Assembly: GCA_934541105.1 (NCBI GenBank)
Contig: CAKTDA010000003.1
Coordinates: 310,001 to 374,000 of the forward strand
Source of the DNA: an uncultured Luteitalea sp.
Lineage (GTDB): Bacteria > Acidobacteriota > Vicinamibacteria > Vicinamibacterales > Vicinamibacteraceae
Length of the DNA: 64,000 nt
Direction: 5' to 3'
Under the pieces are notes generated by a model, which did no database searches, had not been told where the DNA came from, and was given only the letters and a program-made list of their open reading frames with translations. Both the position numbers and the translations under genes were made by a program. This document shows positions 15,553 to 24,129 of this stretch, piece after piece (within the stretch, counting starts at the first letter, position 1; every line of letters starts with the position of its first letter).

Positions 15553-16947
15553 ATGAAGCGCAGGGTCCGCGAACTGCTCACGCCGCCGCCGGCTGACGTC
15601 GATCGGCGATCGTTCTTCCGCACGCTCGGCCTCACGGCCGGTGCGGCGGCGGTGTTGTCGCCCGAGGCGTCGGCCGAGGCGGCGTCCAACTTCGTGCAGA
15701 GCAACGTCAGGCGCGCGTCGGAGCCGTCGAAGCTGCAGATCACCGACCTTCGCGTCGCGGTGATCGAGAAGGCGCCGATGACGTGTCCGCTGATCCGCAT
15801 CGACACGAACCAGGGTCTCGTCGGCTGGGGTGAGGTGCGCGACGGCGCGACCGAGACGTACGCGCTCGTGCTCAAGAGCCGCCTGCTCGGCGAGAACCCG
15901 TGCAACGTGGACAAGGTCTTCCGCAAGATCAAGCAGTTCGGCGGCCACGCGCGGCAGGCCGGCGGCGTGTGCGGCGTCGAGATGGCCTGCATGGATCTTG
16001 CCGGCAAGGCCTGGGGCGTGCCCGCGTGGCAGATGCTCGGCGGCAAGTTCCGCGATCGCGTCCGCCTCTACGCCGACACCACGCAGACCGCCGATCCGCA
16101 GGAGCAGGGCCGCCGCCTCAAGGAGCGGATGGACCGCGGCATCACATACCTGAAGCAGGACTTCGGCATCGGCCTGCTGCGCGACAAGCCGGGGATGCTG
16201 AGCGCGCCTGCGGGCGCCAACGTCGGCCAGGGCGGCCGCGTGCCCCACCCGTTCACGGGCATCGAGATCACGCCGGCGGGCATTGCGTGGCTGTCTGATT
16301 GGGTGGGGGCGGTGCGTGAGGTGATCGGCATGGAGATCCCGCTCTCGACCGATCACTACGGGCACATCGGCGTCAACAGCTGCATCCGGCTCGCCAGGGC
16401 GATGGAGACGCACAACCTCGCCTGGATGGAGGACATGGTCCCGTGGGAGTACGGCGCGCTCACCAAGCAGATTCGCGACGCCGTGGACATCCCCATCCTC
16501 ACCGGCGAGGACATCTACCTGAAGGAGGAGTTCATCAAGCTGATCGACATGGGGGCCGTCGACATGATCCACCCCGACCTCGCGAGTTCGGGCGGGCTCA
16601 TCGAGACAAAGAAGATCGGCGATTACGCCTGGGAGCATGGCGTGGCGATGGCAATGCACTTCGCGGGCACGCCCGTGTCGTTCATGGCCAACGTGCACTG
16701 CGCCGCGGCCACCGAGAACTTCGTCGCCCTCGAGCACCACTCGATGGACGTGCCCTGGTGGGAGAGCCTCGTCACCACGACGGGCGGCGGCCCGCTCGTC
16801 GAGAAGGGCTTTGCCATCGTGCCCGACGCACCGGGCCTCGGCATCGAGGTCAACGAGGCGGTGGCCAGGCAGCACACGCGGGGCGAGTACTTCGCGCCCA
16901 CGCCGCAGTGGGACAAGCAGCCATCGAACGACCGCCTCTGGAGCTGA
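15553..16947 (+). CDS. Tat-exported enolase-superfamily dehydratase (mandelate racemase/DgoD-like)
   Basis: A 464-residue member of the mandelate racemase/muconate-lactonising family. The N-terminus has a twin-arginine signal (VDRRSFFRTLGLTAGAAAVL), so the folded enzyme is exported. The catalytic barrel has the metal-ligand series STDHYGHIG, WMEDMVPWEYG and TGEDIYLKEEF, and MHFAGTPVSFMANVHCAAA near the end, a layout like acid sugar dehydratases such as galactonate dehydratase. Substrate is not known. A strong GGAGG precedes the ATG. It follows the methyltransferase fusion by 21 bases, but acid-sugar chemistry has no evident place in pigment biosynthesis; it may act on extracellular plant polymers and be here by chance. 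Confidence 0.82.
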   Translation: MKRRVRELLTPPPADVDRRSFFRTLGLTAGAAAVLSPEASAEAASNFVQSNVRRASEPSKLQITDLRVAVIEKAPMTCPLIRIDTNQGLVGWGEVRDGATETYALVLKSRLLGENPCNVDKVFRKIKQFGGHARQAGGVCGVEMACMDLAGKAWGVPAWQMLGGKFRDRVRLYADTTQTADPQEQGRRLKERMDRGITYLKQDFGIGLLRDKPGMLSAPAGANVGQGGRVPHPFTGIEITPAGIAWLSDWVGAVREVIGMEIPLSTDHYGHIGVNSCIRLARAMETHNLAWMEDMVPWEYGALTKQIRDAVDIPILTGEDIYLKEEFIKLIDMGAVDMIHPDLASSGGLIETKKIGDYAWEHGVAMAMHFAGTPVSFMANVHCAAATENFVALEHHSMDVPWWESLVTTTGGGPLVEKGFAIVPDAPGLGIEVNEAVARQHTRGEYFAPTPQWDKQPSNDRLWS

Positions 16948-16989
16948 AGGCTGCGTCAGGCGGCCGAAACCTGACATGATGCCTGTCCG

Positions 16990-17988
16990 ATGACAGGCTC
17001 AGTCGCTGCAGGCATCCTGCTGGTCCTTGCGCTCGCGGCCCTCACGGTCGGCGTCAGCCGCTCGACCCGGTTCTCGGGGCTCACCTTCACGACGGCGGTC
17101 GCCACCTGCGTGGCGGCCGCCCTCTGCTTCCCGTGGCTGTTCCTCACGGTCGGTGACTACAGGCTCACGAACCTCATCGTCCCGCTCATCCAGATCATCA
17201 TGTTCGGCATGGGCACCACGCTCAGCGTCGCCGACTTCTCGCGCGTGCTGGTGATGCCGCGCGGCGTGCTCGTGGGCATGCTGCTGCAGTTCGGCGTCAT
17301 GCCGATCACCGGGTTCGCGCTCGCATCGATCTTCGGCTTCACCGGCGAGATTGCGGCCGGCGTCGTGCTCGTCGGTGCGGCCCCGGGCGGGGTCGCCTCC
17401 AACGTGATGACCTACCTCGCGGGCGGCAACGTCGCGCTGTCGGTGACGATGACGGCGTTCTCGACGCTGCTCTCGCCGCTGCTGACGCCGCTGGCGATGC
17501 AGTACCTGGCGGGACGCTTCGTGCCCATCGACATGTGGGCGATGATGCTGTCGATCCTCAACATGATCATCCTGCCCATCGTCGCGGGGCTCGTGTTCAA
17601 CCGCCTGCTGCGCGATCAGCGGTGGATGCCGCGAGTGCTGCCGTTCGTCTCGATGGCGGCGATCTGCATCATCATCACGATCATCACGGCGAGCTCGCGC
17701 GACCAGTTGCTCGCGGTGGCACTCACGCTGCTTGCCGTCGTGGTGCTGCACAACGCCATCGGCTTCGTGCTCGGGTACTGGGGCGCGCGCGCCGCCGGCC
17801 TGAACGAGTCCGACTCGCGGACCGCGTCGATCGAGGTCGGGCTCCAGAACGCGGGCATGGCGTCCGGCCTGGCCATCAGCGTCCTGCACAGCACGGATGC
17901 CGGCCTTGCCGCCGCGGTGTTCGGTCCGTGGATGAACGCCTCCGGCAGCGTGCTCGCGTCCTACTGGCGCCAGCGTCCCCCACGGTAG
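16990..17988 (+). CDS. Bile acid:sodium symporter (BASS)-family transporter
   Basis: A 332-residue integral membrane protein with about nine to ten hydrophobic segments. The signature GAAPGGVASNVMTYLAGGNVA contains the crossover motif of the BASS fold, and EVGLQNAGMASGLAIS near the C-terminus supplies the second sodium-site region. Family members import organic acids (bile acids, pyruvate, pantoate) with sodium. It starts 42 bases after the Tat-exported dehydratase gene on the same strand, so the pair may handle an acid-sugar product; this is inference from gene order. Confidence 0.85.
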   Translation: MTGSVAAGILLVLALAALTVGVSRSTRFSGLTFTTAVATCVAAALCFPWLFLTVGDYRLTNLIVPLIQIIMFGMGTTLSVADFSRVLVMPRGVLVGMLLQFGVMPITGFALASIFGFTGEIAAGVVLVGAAPGGVASNVMTYLAGGNVALSVTMTAFSTLLSPLLTPLAMQYLAGRFVPIDMWAMMLSILNMIILPIVAGLVFNRLLRDQRWMPRVLPFVSMAAICIIITIITASSRDQLLAVALTLLAVVVLHNAIGFVLGYWGARAAGLNESDSRTASIEVGLQNAGMASGLAISVLHSTDAGLAAAVFGPWMNASGSVLASYWRQRPPR

Positions 17989-18005
17989 CGGGGTCACCAC
18001 GGCGA

Positions 18006-18027
18006 GCGTCGATCTGAAGATCGACGC
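18006..18027. terminator. Perfect stem-loop after the BASS transporter gene
   Basis: Nine-base arms GCGTCGATC and GATCGACGC pair perfectly around a TGAA tetraloop, 17 bases after the transporter stop codon. There is no T-tract on either side, so it is a terminator-like hairpin or part of a dispersed palindromic element, not a classical intrinsic terminator. Confidence 0.45.
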
Positions 18028-18089
18028 CTACGGATTGCCTGTGCATCCCTCGGGTGGCGGACCTCCGCGTTCCCGCCGGGGCCATCGAT

Positions 18090-18196
18090 CTTCTGCCTTG
18101 GACCTTCCTTCGACCTTCTGCCTTGGACCTTCCTTCGACCTTCTGCCTTCGACCTTTCCTTCGAACTTTCGACTTTCGACTTCAGACTTTCTCGAG
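18090..18196. repeat. Short tandem repeat, purine/pyrimidine strand-biased (GAAGTC family)
   Basis: Two perfect tandem copies of a 25-base unit (18090-18114 and 18115-18139, beginning CTTCTGCCTTGG), then a diverged third copy to about 18165, then shorter GACTTTC-type units to about 18190. On the minus strand it reads AAGTCTGAAGTCGAAAGTC, closely like the element at 35848-35906. It occupies the gap between the BASS transporter and the 3' end of the YdjM-like gene. There are no unique spacers, so it is not a CRISPR array. Confidence 0.8.
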
Positions 18197-18199
18197 TTC

Positions 18200-19222
18200 C
18201 TACGGCGTTCGCCTACGCTGCAGGTGACCACCCAGCCACACGAGGGCTTCGCGCGGCTGGCCCTGCGCGTCGAGCGATCCCCCGAACCAGAGCGCGCACC
18301 GCACGTCGCCGATGGCGGGGCGCACGTCCTGGTGCGGCACGCCTTCCTGCGGGTCGGTCCGCTCGGAAGCCGGCCAGCAGTACCGCGCGTCCGACCAGAA
18401 CACCACCGCCCCCCCGTCGGTCTCGCGCCTCGTCGCGAATGCGAACGGGTGAGCCGCCACGAAGTTGCGCGCGGTGGCGAACTGCGCGAGCGACAGGTGT
18501 GCAAACGGCTCCTCGTGATTGCCCGCGTGCGAGAAGCGCGGGCGCACGTCGCCTGACCACCCGTCGGCCGCGAACGCGCGCACGCGCCCGTCGGCCAGTC
18601 TGTCGAAGACGCGCCACCCGCGCCACGATCCCCAGGACGCCTCGAGCACGGTGCCGACGATCGGTGCGCCAGCCACCGTGCGCTCGTAGGCGGTCACGGC
18701 ACGGGCCCGCGTCACGAGCTTCACGGCACACAGCAGCGTCAGCAGCGCCATCGTGAGCACACCGGCAGTCCGGGCTTCGCGCGGCCACACCCAGAGGGCG
18801 ACCGCGCCCGCGACCACCGCGGCAATCGCCAGCGGGTCGGCCATCGCGACGACGGGCGTCGTGAAGAGATGGTGCGAGAACGGCCACAGGATGCGGATGC
18901 TCGCGCCCGAGTACAGGTCGAAGGCCACGTGGCTCAGCGCGCCGAACCAGCCCGCACGCACGAGCGCGCCGAACGGCGCCGGGCTCCACGGACGCACGGC
19001 TGCCGCGGCCAGCAGCGCCGCGAGCGGCGTGCCGACGATCGCGTGGGTGCCCGCGTCGTGCCAGCGCAGGTAGACGTCCCAGCCGAACGCCGTCAGCACC
19101 GCATCGACGTCGGGCGCGATGCCGCCGACGACCGTCGCCGCGACCACACCGCGCACGCCGGCTCGCGAGGTGCGCAGCGCCGCCACCATCCGCGCCAGCA
19201 GCAGGTGCGAGACGACGTCCAC
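18200..19222 (-). CDS. YdjM-like (DUF457) membrane-bound metal-dependent hydrolase
   Basis: A 340-residue protein starting at GTG 19222. The N-terminal half matches the YdjM/LexA-regulated inner-membrane family: DVVSHLLLARM, GIAPDVDAVLTAFG, RWHDAGTHAIVGTPLAAL and LSHVAFDLYSG, with His and Asp residues positioned as metal ligands and four to five membrane segments up to about residue 170. The C-terminal part (about 185-340) is soluble and unassigned, perhaps periplasmic. The start shares one base with the stop of the LpxL-like gene, so it is the last gene of a coupled five-gene set (LolA-like, MMPL, glycosyltransferase, acyltransferase, this). A role in lipid or pigment handling is inferred only from that. 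Confidence 0.75.
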   Translation of the reverse strand: MDVVSHLLLARMVAALRTSRAGVRGVVAATVVGGIAPDVDAVLTAFGWDVYLRWHDAGTHAIVGTPLAALLAAAAVRPWSPAPFGALVRAGWFGALSHVAFDLYSGASIRILWPFSHHLFTTPVVAMADPLAIAAVVAGAVALWVWPREARTAGVLTMALLTLLCAVKLVTRARAVTAYERTVAGAPIVGTVLEASWGSWRGWRVFDRLADGRVRAFAADGWSGDVRPRFSHAGNHEEPFAHLSLAQFATARNFVAAHPFAFATRRETDGGAVVFWSDARYCWPASERTDPQEGVPHQDVRPAIGDVRCALWFGGSLDAQGQPREALVWLGGHLQRRRTP

Positions 19223-20238
19223 TACGGAACGTCCCCGGCCTTGGTCATGGGGCCGTCGGCCTGCGCGCCACGGCGATCGATCCTCGCCACACTGTCCGCG
19301 GTCGCCGGCGTGTTGCCGGCCGCGTCAGCTCCAGGCTCCTCCCAGTAGCGATGGAACTGGTACCAGCATTCGGGGCGCTGGAGGATGCGCTCCTCGAGCA
19401 GGTGCGCCATCCGCTGCGCGGTCCGCTGCACCTGTTCCTGCCTGTTGCCGTCGCGGTCCACGAGAATCGGCTCTTCGGGCCGCACCCTGAACCGCCCGCG
19501 GCCCTCGCGCACGAGGAAGATCGGCACGAGCGGCGCGCCGGTGAGGTAGGCGAGAAGCGCCGGCGTGCCGAGGAAGTGCGTGCGCCGCCCGAACATCGTC
19601 ACCGGCACGCGATCGCGATCGACGCTGCGGTCCATCAGCATCGCGACGACGCGGCCCTCGGCGAGGCGACGACGGATCTGGAGCGGCGTGTCGAGCGATT
19701 GCCGCACTTCGAGCGTGTCCACGTGCAGCGACGCGCGCACGCGATGCCGCAGCCAGTTGACCGTCGGGTCGGGCTCGGGCATCGCCACGATCGAGAGCGG
19801 CAACCCCAGCGCCTTCATCACCACGCTGCCGGCCTCCCAGTTGCCGAAGTGTCCGGTCACCATGATCACGCCACGCCCGAGCGAGAGGGCGTCGGCCATC
19901 CGGTCGCCGTGCTCGTAGGTGAACCGCTCGAGCACGCGTTCGCGCGACCACGACAGCGACCGCATGAAGTCCATCCAGTCGTCGGTGTACGTGTGGCAGG
20001 TGCGGTACGCGCGCCGGCGCAGCTGCGCGTCCGACTCATGCGGGAACACCGCTCGCAGGTTGTCGACGAGTGCGTCGCGGACGCTGGCCATGCAGTGGCC
20101 GACGAGCCACGCGCCGGCGTGCGCGACCGGCCACGACACCGGCAGCGGCGCATATCGGGATCCGAGGTAGCTGCCGCCGACGACGAACGCGCCGTTGAGG
20201 CGGTGCGTCACCCAGCGGATTGGCGCCTTCGCGCTCAC
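19222..20238 (-). CDS. LpxL/HtrB-like lipid acyltransferase
   Basis: A 338-residue member of the lipid A acyltransferase family, starting at GTG 20238. The catalytic HxxxxE motif is H130-E135 (TGHFGNWEAG), followed by AMLMDRSVDRDRVPV and the C-terminal CWYQFHRYWEEPG typical of LpxL/LpxM. Residues beyond about 305 are a low-complexity tail. In aryl-polyene and xanthomonadin clusters an acyltransferase of this kind is thought to attach the polyene acid to a lipid anchor; here it is translationally coupled to a glycosyltransferase (GTGA overlap), which supports a cluster role over general lipid A synthesis, though the latter cannot be excluded. Confidence 0.87.
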   Translation of the reverse strand: MSAKAPIRWVTHRLNGAFVVGGSYLGSRYAPLPVSWPVAHAGAWLVGHCMASVRDALVDNLRAVFPHESDAQLRRRAYRTCHTYTDDWMDFMRSLSWSRERVLERFTYEHGDRMADALSLGRGVIMVTGHFGNWEAGSVVMKALGLPLSIVAMPEPDPTVNWLRHRVRASLHVDTLEVRQSLDTPLQIRRRLAEGRVVAMLMDRSVDRDRVPVTMFGRRTHFLGTPALLAYLTGAPLVPIFLVREGRGRFRVRPEEPILVDRDGNRQEQVQRTAQRMAHLLEERILQRPECWYQFHRYWEEPGADAAGNTPATADSVARIDRRGAQADGPMTKAGDVP

Positions 20239-20921
20239 GGGGTCGGCCTCCTGTTGCGTCGCGCGAACCGGTACACGAGCGCGAGCACGATGTTGCGTGT
20301 GGTGTCGCGGACCGGCCTGATCTTGCTCTTCTCGCCGCCATACACCGCCGCGATCGGCACCCGCGCGATGCGCGCGCGGCGCCTGGCCAGCTTCACCACG
20401 AGCTCGGTCTCGAACTCGTACCCGGTGGCCTCCAGTGTCAACGCGCGCAGCGCGTCGGTGCGCACCAGCCGGAATCCCGACTGGGTGTCCTTCAGGTCCA
20501 CACCCATCAGCGTCGCGAGCGACCAGCTGCCGATGACGTTGGCCCAGTACCGCGATGCCGGCATCAGGTCGCGGACGAACACGCGCTCGCCGACGACCAT
20601 CGCCGCGCCCGTGGCCTCGGCCTCCGCAACGAGCGCGGGAATCTCCTCGGGGCGATGCTGCATGTCGGCATCCATGAACACGACGTGCGTGGCGTCACCC
20701 TCGAGCACGCGCCCGAGTCCGGCCCTGATGGCCGTGCCCTTGCCGCTGTTGTGCGGCAGCCGGACGACCTCCGCGCCCGCAGCCTCCGCGGCCTCGGCAG
20801 TGCCGTCCGTGGACCCGTCGTCCACCACGACGACGCGCGCGACGTGCCGCAATGCGCCCCGCACGACGTGCGCAATCGTCGCCGATTCGTCGAAGGCCGG
20901 GACGAGCGCGCAGACCTTCAT
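20235..20921 (-). CDS. Family 2 glycosyltransferase (DPM/DPG-synthase-like)
   Basis: A 228-residue GT-A glycosyltransferase. CALVPAFDESATIAHVV opens the fold, VVVDDGSTDGT (D34, D35) binds the nucleotide, MDADMQH contains the DxD (D84, D86) metal site, and DTQSGFRLVR lies in the acceptor region. It lacks membrane segments. This compact form is similar to dolichyl/polyprenyl-phosphate sugar transferases and to the glycosyltransferases of xanthomonadin-type clusters. It overlaps the MMPL exporter gene by four bases (ATGA) and the acyltransferase gene by four bases (GTGA). Likely role: building the glycolipid anchor of the pigment (inference). Confidence 0.88.
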   Translation of the reverse strand: MKVCALVPAFDESATIAHVVRGALRHVARVVVVDDGSTDGTAEAAEAAGAEVVRLPHNSGKGTAIRAGLGRVLEGDATHVVFMDADMQHRPEEIPALVAEAEATGAAMVVGERVFVRDLMPASRYWANVIGSWSLATLMGVDLKDTQSGFRLVRTDALRALTLEATGYEFETELVVKLARRRARIARVPIAAVYGGEKSKIRPVRDTTRNIVLALVYRFARRNRRPTP

Positions 20922-23377
20922 GCGGCGTCGTCTCCCGCCTGTACGGCGGCCGGCAGCACCAGCAGCGACGCGACGAGCGCCGCCGCGAGCGTCGCCACCG
21001 CCGTCAGCCCGAGCGACCGCAGCGGCGCATACGACGACCCGATCAGCGTGCCGAAGCCGACGATCGTCGTCGCGCCGGCGAGCAGCATCGCGGGACCGAC
21101 GACCGCGAGCGCCTCGCTCATCGTCGCACCGCGTGCGCCGAGCGTCGGGTGCAGCAGATGAATGCCGTAGTCCACGCCGATGCCGAGGAACATCAGGACG
21201 GCGAACACGCTGAACAGGTCCAGGTCCACCCCTGCCCAGCCGAGTGCGCCAAGTCCCCACACGAGTCCGCAGGCCGTCGGCAGCATCGCGAGCAGCGTCG
21301 GGCGGACGGCGCGGAACTCGAGCCAGATGATCAGCAGCACCACGAGCGCGCCGATGCCGAGGCCGGCGCCGAGTTCGCGCGGGAAGCGCGCCGCGAGCGA
21401 CGCATTCACGAGCGGGAGGCCCGTCAGCACGAGATCGGGCCGTGCAGCGACCCGTGCCTGCAGTGCCGCAACGGCCGCCGCCGTCTGCGGCGTGGCGTAC
21501 GAGGCGACGACGTAGTCGGCGCCGTCGCGACGGATGAACCGACCGGCGATGTCGCCAAGCCCGTGGGACTGCAGCCCATCGAGCGTGATCGACTGCTGCG
21601 CGTCGAGCAGTCGCGGCAGACGTGCCCGGAACGGCGCGAACGTGCCATCGACGAACCCTTCCGCGTCCGCCGCGGCGTCCACGGCGTCGGCAACGCGCGT
21701 GCTGTCGGCGGCTGCAGCCGCGATGGCGGCGCGGCGGTCGTCCTGCACGGCGTCCGAGGGCAGCAGCATGCCGGGGCCCACGAGCGGCAGGCCCTCCACG
21801 TCGCGGGTCGAATGCGTCAGCTCTTCGTGACGCGTCAGTTGCGGCTCGAGTGCCGGGCCCCGGCTCATGACCAGGTAGACGTCCTGCGCGAGCCCGAAGC
21901 GCTCGATGATCTCCGACTCGAGCGCCATCCCCGGGCCGGTCGGACGCAGGCGCTCGATGCGAGGGTCGACGTGAACGCGCGTGAGCCCCCACCCGAGCGG
22001 CAGGCTGACGACGATCGCGGCGAGGAGGATCGCGCGCCGTCGCCGGGCGACCCACCTGCCGAGCCCTGGCATCGTCAGGTCGCGCGACCGCGACACCCAG
22101 TCACGGCCGGGAAGGCCGGCCACGAGCACGGTGAGCGTGAAGAGCACCGTCAGCAGCATGCCGACGCCAATCACCGCGCCGAGCTGCTGGAGGCTCGGAA
22201 AGCTCATGAACCACAACCCCAGGAAGGTCGCCGACGTCGTCACGGCACCAAGCAGCACGCTGACGCCCGTGCCCCCGAGCTGGCGTACGGCACCGAGCGG
22301 CGACAGACCTTGCGCCAGGCGTTGCCGGTAGGCCACAAACAGCAGCACCAACCCGTCGTCGCCGAGGCCGAAGAGCATCGCAGACGCGCCAGTCGCCGCG
22401 GCCGACAGCTGCACGCCGCTCACCTGGAACAGCGCCAGCGTCACCAGCGTGCCGAGCAGCACCGGGACGGCGCCAAACAGCACGAGCCACCAGTTGCGGA
22501 ACGCAAGGTAGAGCAGCGTCAGCACGCCGACGAGGGACCACACCGTGTTGCTGATCGACTCGCCACGCATCAGCGTCTCGGCCTCGATGGCGGTCCGATG
22601 CCCGCCGGCAAGGTCCGTGCGCGGCGGAGCCAGCCCGTAGTCGGCCCACACGGGAGCGAACTCCTGCTGCACCTGCGCGGCGGCCTGCGTGACCGCGTCG
22701 ATCAGCCGCCGGGAGAACGCCGTGTCGAACGGCGGCTGCGCCGGGTGTACCACGAGCAGCTGCGCCCGGCCGTCGGGCGTCACGTAGCCGTCGGCTCGTG
22801 TGGGGTCGATGTCGAGCACGCTCGACGCACCGCGCAGGCGGGCACTCATCAACTCGAACCATCCGAGGGGATCGCGCTGGGCGAGCGCCTTGATGGCCGG
22901 CGAAGGCAGGGCGAGGAGCTCCTTCGTGCGCCGGACCTGCTCGCGCAGGCGGGGGCCGTCGAGCCGCGCCACGGCTTCGCCGAACGTCTCCTCGTCGAGC
23001 AGGAGCAGCTGGCGATCGCCGAGGTAGGCCCAGTCTCGATCGGGATCGACAAGCCCGCTGTCCACGCGGGTGACGTCCGGCACGTCGCGCAGGCTCGCTG
23101 CGAGGGCTTCGACGTAGTCCGCGTAATCGCCGATCGCGCCATCGTCAGGGGCCTCGACGTACACGTACAGTGCGTCGAGGCTGCCGAAGCGTTCGAGGTA
23201 CGTCTCGAACGCATCCACGGCGCCCGCCTCGCGCGGCATCAGCTGCAGCACGTCGGTGCCGAACCGGATGCGGCTGACCGGCACGAGGCTCAGGACGGTG
23301 AGCGCGAGCGTTGTCCACAGCACGGCGGTGCGCCGTACCCGCGCCCACGTCATGAGCGCCTGGATGTGACGGGTCAC
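20918..23377 (-). CDS. MMPL/RND-superfamily lipid exporter
   Basis: An 819-residue inner-membrane transporter starting at GTG 23377. It has an N-terminal membrane segment (TAVLWTTLALTVLSLVPVS), a large periplasmic loop (about 35-250), five clustered segments (about 255-400), then a second segment (SLPLGWGLT), second loop and a further cluster to the end, the duplicated 6+6 layout of RND proteins. LFGLGDDGLVLLFVAYRQR and FLGIGVDYGIHLLHP are the intramembrane acidic motifs (GxxxD) used for proton relay in MMPL proteins. Such exporters are constant members of aryl-polyene clusters and would move the lipid-linked polyene out of the inner membrane, presumably handing it to the LolA-like carrier encoded just upstream. 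Confidence 0.9.
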   Translation of the reverse strand: MTRHIQALMTWARVRRTAVLWTTLALTVLSLVPVSRIRFGTDVLQLMPREAGAVDAFETYLERFGSLDALYVYVEAPDDGAIGDYADYVEALAASLRDVPDVTRVDSGLVDPDRDWAYLGDRQLLLLDEETFGEAVARLDGPRLREQVRRTKELLALPSPAIKALAQRDPLGWFELMSARLRGASSVLDIDPTRADGYVTPDGRAQLLVVHPAQPPFDTAFSRRLIDAVTQAAAQVQQEFAPVWADYGLAPPRTDLAGGHRTAIEAETLMRGESISNTVWSLVGVLTLLYLAFRNWWLVLFGAVPVLLGTLVTLALFQVSGVQLSAAATGASAMLFGLGDDGLVLLFVAYRQRLAQGLSPLGAVRQLGGTGVSVLLGAVTTSATFLGLWFMSFPSLQQLGAVIGVGMLLTVLFTLTVLVAGLPGRDWVSRSRDLTMPGLGRWVARRRRAILLAAIVVSLPLGWGLTRVHVDPRIERLRPTGPGMALESEIIERFGLAQDVYLVMSRGPALEPQLTRHEELTHSTRDVEGLPLVGPGMLLPSDAVQDDRRAAIAAAAADSTRVADAVDAAADAEGFVDGTFAPFRARLPRLLDAQQSITLDGLQSHGLGDIAGRFIRRDGADYVVASYATPQTAAAVAALQARVAARPDLVLTGLPLVNASLAARFPRELGAGLGIGALVVLLIIWLEFRAVRPTLLAMLPTACGLVWGLGALGWAGVDLDLFSVFAVLMFLGIGVDYGIHLLHPTLGARGATMSEALAVVGPAMLLAGATTIVGFGTLIGSSYAPLRSLGLTAVATLAAALVASLLVLPAAVQAGDDAA

Positions 23378-23411
23378 GAGCGAATGGGAGTCGGCGAAGG
23401 GTCGTCGGGAA

Positions 23412-24104
23412 TCAACGCGCCGATGCCAGGGAGAACGCGTCGGCCGCGACCGGCGGGTTGATGCGGACGTCGGCGAACTCCATCAGCCTCGTGTCGCCGC
23501 CGGGGTACTCCATCTTCAGTGCCTGCAGCACCAGTGCCGTCATGTCGATCCACACATGGACCCTGTCGACGCCGTCGCGCATCTGCTTGCGCCTGGGCGT
23601 GAACGTCACCTGCCAGCTGTTGGCCCGGTCCGGCGCCACGATGGCGACGATGTCGAAGTGCCTGCGCAGATCGGCGGGCGAGTTCGACTCGAAGAACCGG
23701 GATGCCCGGCGCATCATGCCGCCGATGTCGCGCGTGCCGTGCATGTTGCGCGCCGGCCAGTCGAGGGCCATCGCGTTGCCGTCGACGACGACCGTGCGCG
23801 CGTCGGTGCCGTGGTACTCCAGCCGGATCTGGCTGGGCCGTTGCGCCACGACCGTTCCCCGGGCGACCTGCGGGGCCTTCAGCAGCGTGGACGTGCTCGT
23901 CTCCACGAAGGACGCCGATACGCTCCGGAGCGTCTTCTCGATCGGCGCCCCCTTCCTGTAGATCTCGTCGAAGAGGTCGTCGGCCTGGCGCCCGACACCG
24001 CGCTCGCCGGCAGCAGCGTGCCACCCCGGCGTGCCGGCACCCATCGCCATCGCGGCCACGGCGACGGCAGCGAAGAAACGACGAATCGCCCGTTGAAGAG
24101 CCAT
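23412..24104 (-). CDS. LolA-like outer-membrane lipid/lipoprotein carrier
   Basis: A 230-residue exported protein; ATG 24104 gives a standard signal peptide (ALQRAIRRFFAAVAVAAMAMG). The mature part is LolA-like: RSVSASFVETSTSTLLKAPQ, ARGTVVAQRPSQIRLEYHG and TVVVDGNAMALDWP, the half-barrel strands that bind acyl chains. A LolA-like protein accompanies the MMPL exporter in aryl-polyene clusters and is thought to cross the periplasm with the pigment lipid. It is the first gene of the minus-strand operon; MMPL follows after 34 bases. It is divergent from the ketosynthase operon with 25 bases between starts, so both operons may be switched from this small region. Confidence 0.85.
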   Translation of the reverse strand: MALQRAIRRFFAAVAVAAMAMGAGTPGWHAAAGERGVGRQADDLFDEIYRKGAPIEKTLRSVSASFVETSTSTLLKAPQVARGTVVAQRPSQIRLEYHGTDARTVVVDGNAMALDWPARNMHGTRDIGGMMRRASRFFESNSPADLRRHFDIVAIVAPDRANSWQVTFTPRRKQMRDGVDRVHVWIDMTALVLQALKMEYPGGDTRLMEFADVRINPPVAADAFSLASAR

Positions 24105-24129
24105 CGAACGAAATGGTAACGTACCCGCC

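Noticed and set aside
18090..18196. Possible CRISPR array
   Set aside because: The units are directly adjacent with no unique spacers, and no cas gene is present.
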